A DNA stretch of 15,163 bases from CAYUST01 sp041908765 (GTDB taxonomy: Bacteria > Patescibacteriota > Gracilibacteria > Absconditabacterales > Absconditicoccaceae), in contig JAYREU010000014.1 in the NCBI GenBank assembly GCA_041908765.1, positions 1-15,163 on the forward strand. The letters are read 5' to 3'. Of this stretch, positions 6,661-14,002 are shown piece after piece. The first letter of the stretch is position 1, and every line of letters starts with the position of its first letter. Both the position numbers and the translations under genes were made by a program. The notes below the pieces were generated by a model. It was not told the DNA's origin. It saw nothing but the letters and a program-made list of their open reading frames with translations, and ran no database searches.

Positions 6661-8532
6661 ATGCAGACAAAATCTTGGATTGTCCTCGTCAGCATACTCC
6701 TCATCTCGCATGGTGGAGTATTTGGGCAAAACAGCATGTTGGGAGATACCGCTAGGCAAGCAGTGGTAGATGATATCTATGCAAATCCAAACTTTTTGCC
6801 GTTGATCGATATTCAACAAGCCAAGGTACAGCTTTCGGACTTGTCTCAGTCATTTGAACAAGCGCAAAGCAGATATTCTGAAATGGATGAGCATACGGCA
6901 TTGCTTGAAGATCAATATGGTGACGTTCGTGTGACTATCGAGCACATCATCTCAGACACAGCGCGCACCAAGAAGGCTCTCAAAGAGACCCTCACCGCTG
7001 TATCACTTCATCAAAGCAAGATCAAAGAACTCAAAAATGAGATTATAACCCTTGAGACCGATTTGCAAACTACTCGTGAAAATCTGTCTGACTATGCACA
7101 GTTCCTCTACAAAATTAGCAATGACTACTATACCAAGGATTTGGCAGTCAGCACCTTGAAGCTTTTCGTGAAATCAGATAATATTGCAGCGAGTCTCTCG
7201 ACAGACGCTCTCGTACAGATGTTGATGGTACAACTCGAAGAATTATTGTACACGATCAAGAAAAAACAGCTGCTCTATGCCAATTATATGCTCACGATCA
7301 ACAAAACAAAACTTGCCTACCAAGACTCAGTCGTAGGCTATAAACAACAATATGCGACTCTAAACGAACAAAAGAATCACTTGTATGAGCTCATGACCTA
7401 TATCCAAGGAGATTTGACCAAAGCCAAGGCAAAACTCCAACAGTTGAGCCAATCTAAGGTGCAGTTACAAAATCAGATAGAAACGATCAAAGTAGCCAAA
7501 GTCACGCATGCTACAGCAGATTCTGCTACGTACGACCTCCTCAATAGTCGTGATAGAGATGACGGCAACAAATATCTGACCTGGCCTGTTTTACCGGTCA
7601 AAAACATCAATTTTTACTTCAAAGATACAGATTTTTTACAGGAATTTGACAAAGAATTTCCAGGAATTGATATTGACGTACCCCAGGGGAGCTTGGTACG
7701 TGCAGCCGCACCTGGTATAGTCTACAAGGTCTCCTCCCACGACGATGTTTCGCTCAATTGGCTGGCTATCGTCCACAAATTTGGGTATGTGACGTTCTAT
7801 TCACCTATGAGTAGTATAGTGGTCAAAGAAGGTGAGGTGGTCCAAAGAGGGCAGGTAATTGGGAAATCTGGAGGAGAACCAGGGACCAATGGCGCTGGTG
7901 TAGATAGTTCTTCGCCTCATTTGCAGTTTGAATTGCTCAAGAATGGTGAACATATAGATCCTTTGCTCCATCTCGATATTAGTATCTTCCCGCAGAAAAA
8001 TACCCTTCCCAAGGACTACAAGATTAAGTACATACAAGATTACTTTGCCAGAGAGGTAGAATTAGCCGAAGAAAAGATAGAGGTGGTTGGGGACAGTGTC
8101 GAGGAAAGAAGAGATGACTTTTTGCAACGCTATGCGACGGGTCCGTATCGTGATCCTGCTATTTGGTATGATGCTGCTGAGAATACGGGGATTGATCCGT
8201 TGTTTGGTATATGTATTGGGTTCGCGGAGACAAGTTTCAAAAACTTTAAATCACGCAATAATATTGGTAACGTAGGAAATAATGATAGGGGAGACGTGGT
8301 AGAGTTCCCAAGTGCATTGGCAGGTGTCATTGCCATGTATAGTGTCTTCAACAATCAGTATCTCGGTAAGTATACGACGCTAGATCAGCTCTCAAGATAT
8401 GGTAATACAGATGGTTTCATCTACGCATCTTCGCCGTACAATCGACAAAAGAACATTATGAAATGCCTCAGTGCTATGCATGGCTATGCTATCCCTGAAG
8501 ATTACCCGATTAGAATTCCTCTAGAGAAGTAA
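6661..8532 (+). CDS. Exported coiled-coil / degenerate LytM (M23) / lysozyme-like murein protein
   Basis: This is a 623-residue exported protein. A signal peptide (about residues 1-20, ending GGVFG) is followed by a long coiled coil (about 50-300) like that of EnvC and PcsB, then an M23/LytM fold (about 315-440). The M23 zinc ligands are mostly lost: the first motif reads F-P-G-I-D (Phe333 in the His position, Asp337 kept) and the second reads H420-L-Q422, not H-x-H. It is therefore probably not a peptidase and may regulate an amidase, as EnvC does. A third domain (about 500-615), with FAETSFKNFKS, NNIGN and GVIAMYSVFNNQYLGKY, looks like a glucosaminidase or lytic transglycosylase, with Glu523 the likely acid. 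It starts 24 bp after the sortase stop, so the two form an operon. An in-frame GTG six bases upstream is less likely. Confidence 0.85.
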   Translation: MQTKSWIVLVSILLISHGGVFGQNSMLGDTARQAVVDDIYANPNFLPLIDIQQAKVQLSDLSQSFEQAQSRYSEMDEHTALLEDQYGDVRVTIEHIISDTARTKKALKETLTAVSLHQSKIKELKNEIITLETDLQTTRENLSDYAQFLYKISNDYYTKDLAVSTLKLFVKSDNIAASLSTDALVQMLMVQLEELLYTIKKKQLLYANYMLTINKTKLAYQDSVVGYKQQYATLNEQKNHLYELMTYIQGDLTKAKAKLQQLSQSKVQLQNQIETIKVAKVTHATADSATYDLLNSRDRDDGNKYLTWPVLPVKNINFYFKDTDFLQEFDKEFPGIDIDVPQGSLVRAAAPGIVYKVSSHDDVSLNWLAIVHKFGYVTFYSPMSSIVVKEGEVVQRGQVIGKSGGEPGTNGAGVDSSSPHLQFELLKNGEHIDPLLHLDISIFPQKNTLPKDYKIKYIQDYFAREVELAEEKIEVVGDSVEERRDDFLQRYATGPYRDPAIWYDAAENTGIDPLFGICIGFAETSFKNFKSRNNIGNVGNNDRGDVVEFPSALAGVIAMYSVFNNQYLGKYTTLDQLSRYGNTDGFIYASSPYNRQKNIMKCLSAMHGYAIPEDYPIRIPLEK

Positions 8533-8614
8533 TTACAAAACACCTATTATATCACTTTTTGCTAAAAATAGCGTCCTTGGGCCCACAAAATCCCCCAAAA
8601 ATGTGATTAAAAAT

Positions 8615-8642
8615 TTGACAATAATATAGGGGTGAGTATACT
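8615..8642 (+). promoter_or_regulatory. Promoter of the first pilin-like gene
   Basis: TTGACA (8615-8620) and TATACT (8637-8642) are separated by 16 bp, a near-consensus promoter. Initiation near 8649 gives a leader of about 24 nt. The rest of the 140-bp gap after the murein gene holds only short G/C-rich patches and a 4-bp GCTA/TAGC hairpin. Confidence 0.75.
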
Positions 8643-8672
8643 TAAGTCATATTTATCACTCATTGTACTAAC

Positions 8673-9119
8673 ATGATAAAGAAGTTATTTCGTTATTTCG
8701 TTCTTCCCGTAGCAGCTCTTGGCGTGTTGGGATTGTCTAGCTTTGCTGATGCACAGCTGACCAATACCAAGAATCCATTCGTTGACAAGACTGATGGAGG
8801 ATCATCTGATCAAGTCACTATTATCGGAACCGGTAAAGGCCAAAATGATGCGTTCATCAACGTCGTCAAAGGTGCTGTTAACCGGGTACTCGGTATCTTG
8901 GCATTGATTGCATTGTTGATCTTGCTTTGGGGTGGTTTCCAAATGGTGACTGCTGCAGGCGATGAGAAAAAGTACGGTGAAGGATTCACTATTCTCAAAC
9001 AAGCTGCAACTGGTTTGATATTGATTGGTATAGCTCGGTTCATCATTAGTATTATCTTCTGGTTGGTTGTTGTTATTGGTCAACCAGCTGATGGTTCTAC
9101 TGCTGGTTCAGACACCTAA
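8673..9119 (+). CDS. Small exported two-helix membrane protein, pilin-like (VirB2/TrbC-like)
   Basis: This 148-residue protein has a signal peptide (about 1-27, ending SSFADA), a short polar segment, and two hydrophobic helices (about 67-90 and 108-135) joined by a charged loop, TAAGDEKKYGEG. The tail is short and polar. Its size, cleavable signal, two helices and charged turn match VirB2/TrbC-type conjugative pilins and the many pilin-like proteins of Patescibacteria. That is a structural resemblance, not a proven function. The core is strongly similar to the next gene (VVKGAVN-x-VLGIL, GGF-x-MVTAAGD, GIARFI/GMARFI). It has its own strong promoter and terminator, which suggests high expression. 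There are no UGA codons and the stop is TAA. Confidence 0.75.
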   Translation: MIKKLFRYFVLPVAALGVLGLSSFADAQLTNTKNPFVDKTDGGSSDQVTIIGTGKGQNDAFINVVKGAVNRVLGILALIALLILLWGGFQMVTAAGDEKKYGEGFTILKQAATGLILIGIARFIISIIFWLVVVIGQPADGSTAGSDT

Positions 9120-9142
9120 TATACTTCTCTCCTATTTTCTCC

Positions 9143-9182
9143 AAAATCACTTGGGTCTCGACAGACCTAGGTGATTTTTTTT
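9143..9182 (+). terminator. Strong intrinsic terminator after the first pilin-like gene
   Basis: AAAATCACTTGGGTC and GACCTAGGTGATTTT form a 15-bp stem with two G-U pairs around loop TCGACA. The 3' arm runs into a long T tract (9174-9182). The A run at the 5' foot also pairs with the Ts, a typical strong terminator. Confidence 0.9.
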
Positions 9183-9193
9183 GTCACGAAAAT

Positions 9194-9221
9194 TTGCAAT
9201 ACACCCTCAGGTAGGTATAAT
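9194..9221 (+). promoter_or_regulatory. Promoter of the second pilin-like gene
   Basis: TTGCAA (9194-9199) and a perfect TATAAT (9216-9221) are 16 bp apart. Initiation near 9228 gives a leader of about 25 nt. With the preceding terminator, this makes the second paralog an independent transcription unit. Confidence 0.7.
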
Positions 9222-9252
9222 CAAGTGTTCTCTTTTATTCATAAAGTGTCTC

Positions 9253-9687
9253 ATGAGATACTTCCTGCTTTCGCTCTTTGGATCGTTCTGTTTTGCTTCC
9301 CTCCTTGCTAGTAGTGCGCTCGCTGCGCCTGCTAAATGATTTGGTGATGACGCAGAATTGACCGACCAAAATAATACGATCAAAATCGCAGGCACCAAAG
9401 ATGGTCTGCAAGATGATAAGTTCCTCAAAGTCGTCAAAGGAGCAGTCAACTGGGTATTGGGTATCTTGGGACTCATAGCATTACTTTTCTTGCTCTATGG
9501 GGGGTTTGAAATGGTGACTGCTGCGGGTGATGACAAAAAGTATAGTGCTGGTGCCAAAGTCCTCAAAGCTGCGGCTATCGGTATCGTGATGATTGGTATG
9601 GCACGATTTATAGCAAGTGGCCTCTTCTGGCTCTCCAATATTCTCACCACCGCCGCAGATGGCACGAGTGCTGGGACGGAGAAATAA
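9253..9687 (+). CDS. Second pilin-like two-helix membrane protein (paralog; one UGA = Gly)
   Basis: This 144-residue paralog of the upstream gene has a signal peptide (MRYFLLSLFGSFCFASLLAS, cleaved near ALAA), a polar segment and two membrane helices joined by TAAGDDKKYSAG. UGA at 9337-9339 (residue 29, AKGFGD) must be read as glycine to join the signal peptide to the rest; otherwise the export signal would be lost. The two mature proteins are similar across the helices but differ in the N-terminal segment and tail. This suggests an old tandem duplication with separate roles or expression. The VirB2/TrbC-like pilin interpretation has the same uncertainty as for its neighbour. The stop is TAA at 9685-9687. 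No other secretion or conjugation genes adjoin the pair. Confidence 0.75.
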
Positions 9688-9707
9688 GAAACGAGAATTA
9701 AGAATTA

Positions 9708-9745
9708 AGAAACCAGACTCCAGAGACTAGAAACCAGACTCCAGA
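9708..9745. repeat. 17-bp direct repeat, two copies
   Basis: AGAAACCAGACTCCAGA occurs at 9708-9724 and again at 9729-9745, separated by GACT. It is preceded by a doubled GAATTAA. This low-complexity tail lies between the second pilin-like gene and the structured segment that follows. Confidence 0.8.
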
Positions 9746-9759
9746 AGGCACACCATTAC

Positions 9760-9923
9760 GAGCTGGATATCGGACGCATTTTTGCTGAGGAGTAAAACGA
9801 AATAGTAATAAGGTGATATACCGTAGCTCACGACCGGGTCCCGCTTGCGGGAGGGAGTGAGCTTTTTGATGAGCACGTAAACGATAAGTCATACGTAAGC
9901 ACTGCGTCCGATGGGCTTTTTTT
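9760..9923 (+). ncRNA. Putative structured RNA of unknown family
   Basis: No coding frame fits this stretch. ATCGGACGCA (9769-9778) pairs perfectly with TGCGTCCGAT (9903-9912), closing a domain of about 145 nt, and seven T follow at 9917-9923. Inside, GCTCAC...GTGAGC (about 9825-9861) encloses a nested TCCCGC-TT-GCGGGA hairpin, and ACGTA...TACGT forms another small hairpin (about 9876-9897). A closing stem followed by a T run suggests a discrete RNA on the plus strand, or a long 3' untranslated region of the second pilin-like gene. I looked for the hallmarks of tmRNA, 6S RNA, SRP RNA and tRNA and did not find them. The minus-strand orientation cannot be excluded. Confidence 0.45.
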
Positions 9924-9924
9924 G

Positions 9925-9956
9925 GTAGCTTTTTTGAGCTCGTGCAAAAAAGCTAC
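9925..9956. repeat. 11-bp perfect inverted repeat
   Basis: GTAGCTTTTTT (9925-9935) and AAAAAAGCTAC (9946-9956) are perfect inverted repeats around a 10-base loop. It lies between the convergent pilin-like and traX transcription units and could act as a bidirectional stop, although the A/T runs are inside the stem and not flanking it. Confidence 0.6.
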
Positions 9957-10082
9957 TCTACGAAGTAAAAAACAGTAAGCTAAAATGTTTCATGGATTTG
10001 CTATCCCTTTAGGAACTTCCCCCATTCGGGGACAAGCACCCACTCGCTTTGCTCGGGGTTCAGCATGACGGGGTGTGTTTTT
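9957..10082. other. Non-coding tail downstream of traX
   Basis: I see no gene in this stretch. It contains a small CCCC-CATT-CGGGG hairpin (about 10021-10031). A segment reading CTCGCTTTGCTCGGGGTTCAGCATGAC (about 10043-10069 in two parts) shares AGCATGAC and a GAGC-x-AAGC pattern with the intergenic element near 940. These look like dispersed intergenic repeats. Confidence 0.35.
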
Positions 10083-10808
10083 CTAGAGTAATCGGGAAAG
10101 TCCAGCGAGTAATGCTCCATGAATGAGGTAAATTCGTAATGCATTATTAGCTATCCGTATGATAGCCTTGTTTTGATACGGGGTGCCTGTAATATGTAGA
10201 TTGCCTGCGTGTAGTCGTCTCCCACAAGCAAGCAAGAGGAGAGCTACACCTCCCAAAGCGCCTCGCGTGGAGGGTGGAAAATCACGTAGCCAAATCATGT
10301 AGAAGAGATGCACACAGATGACCATGCCTCGCACAATGAATGGTCGATTTTTGCGATGTCGTGTATGCATTCGTGCGCCTACCATCGCTGCACTGAGCGA
10401 GAGCGTCCCATAGTCGATATACGCCATAGTGCTCGGCGCGAGGAGTATACTCGCTACAAAGATACTTATCTGTAGCCGTCGCGATTGCGTGGTCACTCGG
10501 CCGAGGATGACTCTCGTCAACGCGATACCCAACAAAATATTCCCCAATGGATCCTCTGTGAATCCCGCATATCGACTTCGCGTGATGATAATTTGCAGTA
10601 CAATCGCCATAGACCATAGCGACCATCTTCGTTTATATGAACCATTGAAGCCGACGAGGAGGAGAAAGAGAGGAAACGCTATTCTGCCTATCACTCTCAG
10701 CCAAATCACCTCGGGAAATAAAAAATAGCCCACATGATCCACGATCATCGTGAGTAGTGCAAGGAGTTTGAGATAGTCATAACGGTTGGGTCTGGTGGTG
10801 TTGGTCAT
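10083..10808 (-). CDS. TraX family multi-pass membrane protein
   Basis: This is a 241-residue integral membrane protein of the TraX family (PF05857). The N-terminal signature is LKLLALLTMIVDHVGYFLFP followed by LRVIGRIAFPLFLLL. Six to eight further hydrophobic segments follow and the end is IYLIHGALLAGL. In the F plasmid, TraX acetylates the N-terminus of pilin. Chromosomal relatives are widespread, resemble membrane acyltransferases and mostly lack a known substrate. The ATG (10806-10808) directly follows the TAG of the HD gene with no gap, so the two are translationally coupled. There are no UGA codons and the stop is TAG. The pilin-like genes lie just beyond the convergent gap, so a role in modifying them is possible but unproven. 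Confidence 0.87.
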   Translation of the reverse strand: MTNTTRPNRYDYLKLLALLTMIVDHVGYFLFPEVIWLRVIGRIAFPLFLLLVGFNGSYKRRWSLWSMAIVLQIIITRSRYAGFTEDPLGNILLGIALTRVILGRVTTQSRRLQISIFVASILLAPSTMAYIDYGTLSLSAAMVGARMHTRHRKNRPFIVRGMVICVHLFYMIWLRDFPPSTRGALGGVALLLLACGRRLHAGNLHITGTPYQNKAIIRIANNALRIYLIHGALLAGLSRLL

Positions 10809-11342
10809 CTATGCAAAATAGCCATATAATTTTTTCACCTCCGTGAAATATCTTTCTACAAATTCTGTATAAAAGGGTGTCCCTCCGAAAAAGTGATTGC
10901 CCCAATAAATAAACACCGGAGCTTTTTTGGTCAAGAAGGTTTCGAAATTATGCGGTTTGAGCAGATGACACTCGGTGAAATTATCTGAGATATCAGCGAG
11001 TTTGACAGCTCGCACCTCGCGATCGTTCGCATCGATCATTCTTTGTATCATGGTTTGCCATCTGGTGAAACTGTCCGTGATGGTCAGATCATGCGTTGCA
11101 TAATCTACTAAGCGCAAGATGTTGTCGCTATAGCCGAGTGCTTTGAGATCATCCATCGTGACGGTGCTATCTTCGATCACATCATGCAACAGTCCCGCAA
11201 TACACGTTTCCTCAGCAAATCCTCAGCGCACGAGCGCATCATAGACTCTGAACGAGTGGAGATAATTCGGGACATCACAGCCGATACGATTTCACAAGAT
11301 ATGTGTTTGAACGAGGGTTTTGGTGGATGCGAGGGTTGGCAT
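10809..11342 (-). CDS. HD-domain phosphohydrolase, RelA/SpoT hydrolase-like (two UGA = Gly)
   Basis: The 177-residue protein runs from ATG 11340-11342 to TAG 10809-10811. The first 50 residues appear only when UGA at 11292-11294 (residue 17) and 11223-11225 (residue 40, VRGGF) are read as glycine. Metal-binding residues are His29 (YLHSFRV), His53-Asp54 in AGLLHDVIEDS and a late Asp in VKLADISDN. This arrangement is that of the HD domain that hydrolyses (p)ppGpp in RelA/SpoT and small alarmone hydrolases. No synthetase or regulatory domain is present. It could therefore degrade alarmones or another nucleotide; which one cannot be told from sequence. It sits between engB and traX on one strand and is coupled to traX. 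Confidence 0.85.
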
Positions 11343-11350
11343 GGGGGAGG

Positions 11351-11449
11351 GGGAAATAAAGATCGATTTCCCCCCTGTGAAGGGGGGATTATGGGGGGTT
11401 TTGGTTTCGGAAATAAAACCCCCTCTCGCTCCCCCTTGACAGGGGGAGG
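11351..11449. repeat. G/C-tract palindromic intergenic element
   Basis: Three hairpins follow one another between engB and the HD gene: ATTTCCCCCC...GGGGGGAT (about 11366-11389), GGGGGGTTTT...AAAACCCCC (about 11393-11423) and CCCCCTTGACAGGGGG (about 11431-11446). The pattern of CCCCC/GGGGG blocks with TTGACA or TGTGAA loops resembles palindromic repeats dispersed in many bacterial genomes. It would form a strong secondary structure in the engB-HD transcript. Confidence 0.7.
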
Positions 11450-11454
11450 AACGT

Positions 11455-12066
11455 TTAATCCAGTATATGCAAGGCATGGAGGAGTTCCGTGAGTCAGGTT
11501 TTTTGGTCTGCACTCGTGATGAAGTAGGTGGGGAGCTCTTGTCGTTTCTTGCCTATTTCATCGAGGAATGCGGTGATGTTTTTTTGGAGTGCGTGGGGTT
11601 TGGGCTGATCGCACTTGGTGAAGACGATACAGTAGGGTCTATCTCGCTCAGCGAGCTGATTGATAAACGCAATATCGATCGCTTGTGGTGTATGTCTGCT
11701 GTCAATCAATACACAGATCATACTGATGTTGGTTCTTTGTTCGAGGTAGTCCATGATCATATCTTCGAGGTCGTGACGATCTTGTTTACTCGCTTTGGCG
11801 TAGCCATAGCCGGGGAGATCCACGAGATGCCAGTGTTTATGTGTACCCTCGTCATCTACACTTTCGATGTCGAAGTAGTTGATCAGTTGGGTCTTGCCAG
11901 GCTTGGCGCTGGTTCTTGCAAATTCTTTTTTGTTGCATAGTGCATTGATCAGACTCGATTTGCCGACATTACTTCTGCCAATAAACACAAACTCAGGTGT
12001 CAGCACTGCTGGGCATCATGCGACGTTGGGGCTACTCATCACAAAAGTAGATTGGACTATATGCAT
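11455..12066 (-). CDS. engB: Ribosome-biogenesis GTPase EngB (YsxC/YihA), two UGA = Gly
   Basis: EngB is a GTPase needed for large ribosomal subunit assembly. Reading UGA as glycine gives 203 residues, the normal length. All GTPase motifs are visible: G1 GRSNVGKSS (30-38), G2 in TSAKPGKTQLINYF, G3 DLPGYGYAK, G4 TKCD and G5 TSADQ. UGA at 12016-12018 is residue 17 in VAGCP. UGA at 11494-11496 is the glycine of KTGLTELL, the family's C-terminal KxG element. The ATG at 12064-12066 restores the standard lead-in FVMSSPNVAGCPAV before PEFVFIG; the ATG at 12037 is nine codons shorter and less likely. The stop is TAA. It is probably co-transcribed with the HD and traX genes. Confidence 0.97.
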
Positions 12067-12111
12067 GGGAATGCGCACAAATAAATGATTTTGACGTAGT
12101 TGATTGGAGAG

Positions 12112-12139
12112 AGTATACGGGATGGGCTACGAACCGCAA
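12112..12139 (-). promoter_or_regulatory. Candidate engB promoter
   Basis: On the minus strand TTGCGG (12134-12139) and TATACT (12112-12117) are 16 bp apart, giving a leader of about 39 nt to the engB ATG. It is divergent from the promoter at 12158-12185. Confidence 0.5.
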
Positions 12140-12157
12140 GAGATTTTGGAATCACCC

Positions 12158-12185
12158 TTGTAGTTTCTCGCAAGTACGTTATACT
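12158..12185 (+). promoter_or_regulatory. Candidate promoter of the DedA/TVP38-like gene
   Basis: TTGTAG (12158-12163) and TATACT (12180-12185) are 16 bp apart, with initiation expected near 12192. The ATG at 12209 follows after a leader of about 17 nt. Confidence 0.5.
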
Positions 12186-12208
12186 GAGCGCAGTTGAAAC
12201 GACTTTAT

Positions 12209-12787
12209 ATGTACACATCGTGGATGCAGCACAGAAAAAAAATATTGTTTTGGAGTTGGGTGAGTATCTTGGTAGGGATGCTCCTTTTTTGGCTCATCTC
12301 TCCTGAATTCTTCGCGACCGAAAATATCCAACGTCTCTTTGCTACCAATCCTGTAATTGCTTTGGTGATCTACTTCGTCTTGATTGCTGTGGTGAGATGT
12401 ATCTTTTTGTTGCCTCTGACGATGTTCTTGGTCCCGTGAATACTCGTCTTTGATCCGCGAGTGTTGTACGTCGTGACGATGATAGGTGTGGCCATCGCCT
12501 CGACTATCGTCTACACCTGGAGTAAGTACCTGTGATTTGATACCTACTTCAAACAAAAATATCCCAAACACATAGAACGTATCAAACGTGCACTCCAAAA
12601 AAAAGAACTTCCGTTTATCATCGTGTGGTCGTTTCTGCCATTCACTCCGACCGACGTGATCTGCTACGTCTGCGAGATCCTGAAAATCAAACTCTGGAAA
12701 TGCTTAGTCGGCGTCCTCATCGGTGAATGAATTGTCGTCGCCATATATATTTTTGGGTTTAGTGAGGTATTGGATCGTTTGTGGTAG
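12209..12787 (+). CDS. DedA/TVP38-type VTT-domain membrane protein (three UGA = Gly)
   Basis: This is a 192-residue integral membrane protein of the SNARE-associated/VTT family (TVP38, DedA, YdjX-Z). Members are linked to lipid scrambling and undecaprenyl-phosphate or phospholipid transport. After a helix at about residues 13-33 comes CIFLLPLTMFLVPG (the re-entrant family motif), then a helix, a basic linker KQKYPKHIERIKRALQKK, and SFLPFTPTDVICYVCEILKI, the second family signature. UGA codons at 12437-12439 (VPGIL), 12533-12535 (YLGFD) and 12728-12730 (GEGIV) are all glycines; without them the gene would break into four pieces. The stop is TAG. ATG 12209 is preferred over the in-frame TTG 12194; ATG 12224 is possible. 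It is convergent with the mazF-like gene. Confidence 0.85.
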
Positions 12788-12852
12788 GGGAGGATATGAG
12801 AAGTTTGCTCATGCGCAATACACTCAAGAAAAAATATTATCAATACAGGCAT

Positions 12853-13185
12853 TTACCGTGTATCTACAAAACGCTTCATATTATCTTTAATTTTAGTTCG
12901 TGAAGCTGAGTCTATCTCCCCAATTTTTTTGTGAAATGTTTCTCCTGTATAGGTGGATAACTTGGATAATCTAGCAATTGAGGTCTTCAGCAGTCAGTTA
13001 CCTTGAGTGGGCTCAATTAGTAGATCATACATACCTCATTGATCGATCTGTGTAGATATTGCAACAACGAGAAAATCCTCTCTGATCTGTGATAAGATGA
13101 GTAGTGGTCTTATTTTCGCGCCCTTCCCATCACTAAAATAGTAGTTAGAGAGTACTATATCTCCCTTTTTATATCAAGTGATCAT
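12853..13185 (-). CDS. MazF/PemK-like toxin (endoribonuclease fold), three UGA = Gly
   Basis: This 110-residue gene is visible only with UGA read as glycine, since UGA is already codon 4 (13174-13176); others are at 13036-13038 and 12994-12996. The protein follows the MazF/PemK pattern: KKGDIVLSNYYF at the start, the KIRPLLILS strand, FLVVAIST, LLIEP, LLKTSIARLSKL and KKIGEI near the end. MazF-type toxins cut RNA in the ribosome's vicinity or free mRNA. The ATG (13183-13185) overlaps the end of the XRE-Panacea gene by 17 bp, the close coupling expected of an antitoxin-toxin pair. The stop is TAA. The family call rests on motif order and length. The catalytic Arg (KIRP) and Thr (IST) positions are present. 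Confidence 0.85.
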
Positions 13186-13969
13186 ATAAATCAGGCTCAT
13201 CCGCTAAAAAATCGAACGCACGACTTGCTCTCATCTGAGCAATATCTGCTTCTAATTTTTCTTGTTTTATTTTGGCTGAATATGGATATGAACGGTGACA
13301 TGCTAGTTCTATATCAATGAGTTCCATATCTGGCGTTGCCTTCCAAGGGAGATCGCCATGACTATACTCAGAAATTTCGGTAGCGTTCATATCTTTGAGT
13401 CTGCTGATGATTCTATCAATAATATCTTTTGTTTTTTGATCTCGGAGGTCGTGCGTAGTTTTTTCATTAATCAAATATCTCTGTTGCATGTATCACATAT
13501 ACTTTGCATTCACAGGAACAAGTGCATTTTCTTCAATCATTTTTCTGATAGCAAAATCAAACCCTGCAGGCGCAGGACCTTTGGGTAATTTAACAAAATC
13601 CATGCCCGTTAGTCTTTGTCAGGTGAGTTCATAAAGGTCGAATTCGCAAAAATATAACATCTTGTATATCACGGTTTTACCCACATTGGGTAACTGCACC
13701 GTTTTCTCCAAAATATAGAGAATCAAATCTCTAGTCTTTTGGTAGGTTGCCTCATCTAGTATACGCTTGATAGGTTGCTGTTCCTGTTTGTCTATGGCAG
13801 AAAATGAGACATCGAAGATATCCTGTAAGTTCTCGATATAAGGATCCCAAGGAGTTTTGCCGTTTTCAATGAGATTGTAGGTGACTCTACTGACACCTAG
13901 CATCCCAGCGACCTCCTCTTGAGTCCATTGATGCTCTTTCCTGAGCTTCTTGATCATTGCATACTCCAT
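13169..13969 (-). CDS. XRE-family regulator with Panacea (DUF4065/SocA-like) antitoxin domain, two UGA = Gly
   Basis: This 266-residue protein has an N-terminal XRE helix-turn-helix (about residues 5-60: LRKEHQWTQEEVAGMLGVSR, then LIENGKTPWDPYIENL). It continues into a Panacea domain (about 85-190) with IYKMLYFCEFDLYELTGQRL and TGMDFVKLPKGPAPAGFD. UGA at 13619-13621 is the glycine of LTGQRL and UGA at 13493-13495 is in KYMGYM. Panacea domains act as antitoxins that neutralise many unrelated toxins (PanAT systems); the XRE part would repress its own operon. The C-terminus overlaps the MazF-like gene. The ATG at 13967-13969 follows a good promoter, and Met5 is a minor alternative. The stop is TAA. 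Antitoxin function is inferred from domain and position. Confidence 0.88.
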
Positions 13970-14002
13970 GGAAATAAGGGCTAATACGCTAAATGTGGAC
14001 TT

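Noticed and set aside
9708..9745. CRISPR array
   Set aside because: There are only two copies with a four-base spacer; no array exists anywhere in the window.
9698..9892. Open frame of 64 codons on the minus strand
   Set aside because: It spans direct repeats and the structured segment, with low-complexity content and no recognisable domain.
9760..9923. tmRNA, 6S RNA or a tRNA
   Set aside because: No CCA end or T-arm, no tag reading frame, no 6S central-bubble sequence and no SRP core motif could be found.
11467..11940. Open frame of 157 codons on the plus strand
   Set aside because: It is antisense to engB, whose GTPase motifs are complete on the other strand.
12100..12306. Open frame of 68 codons on the plus strand
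   Set aside because: It overlaps the start of the DedA/TVP38-like gene in another frame and covers two candidate promoters.
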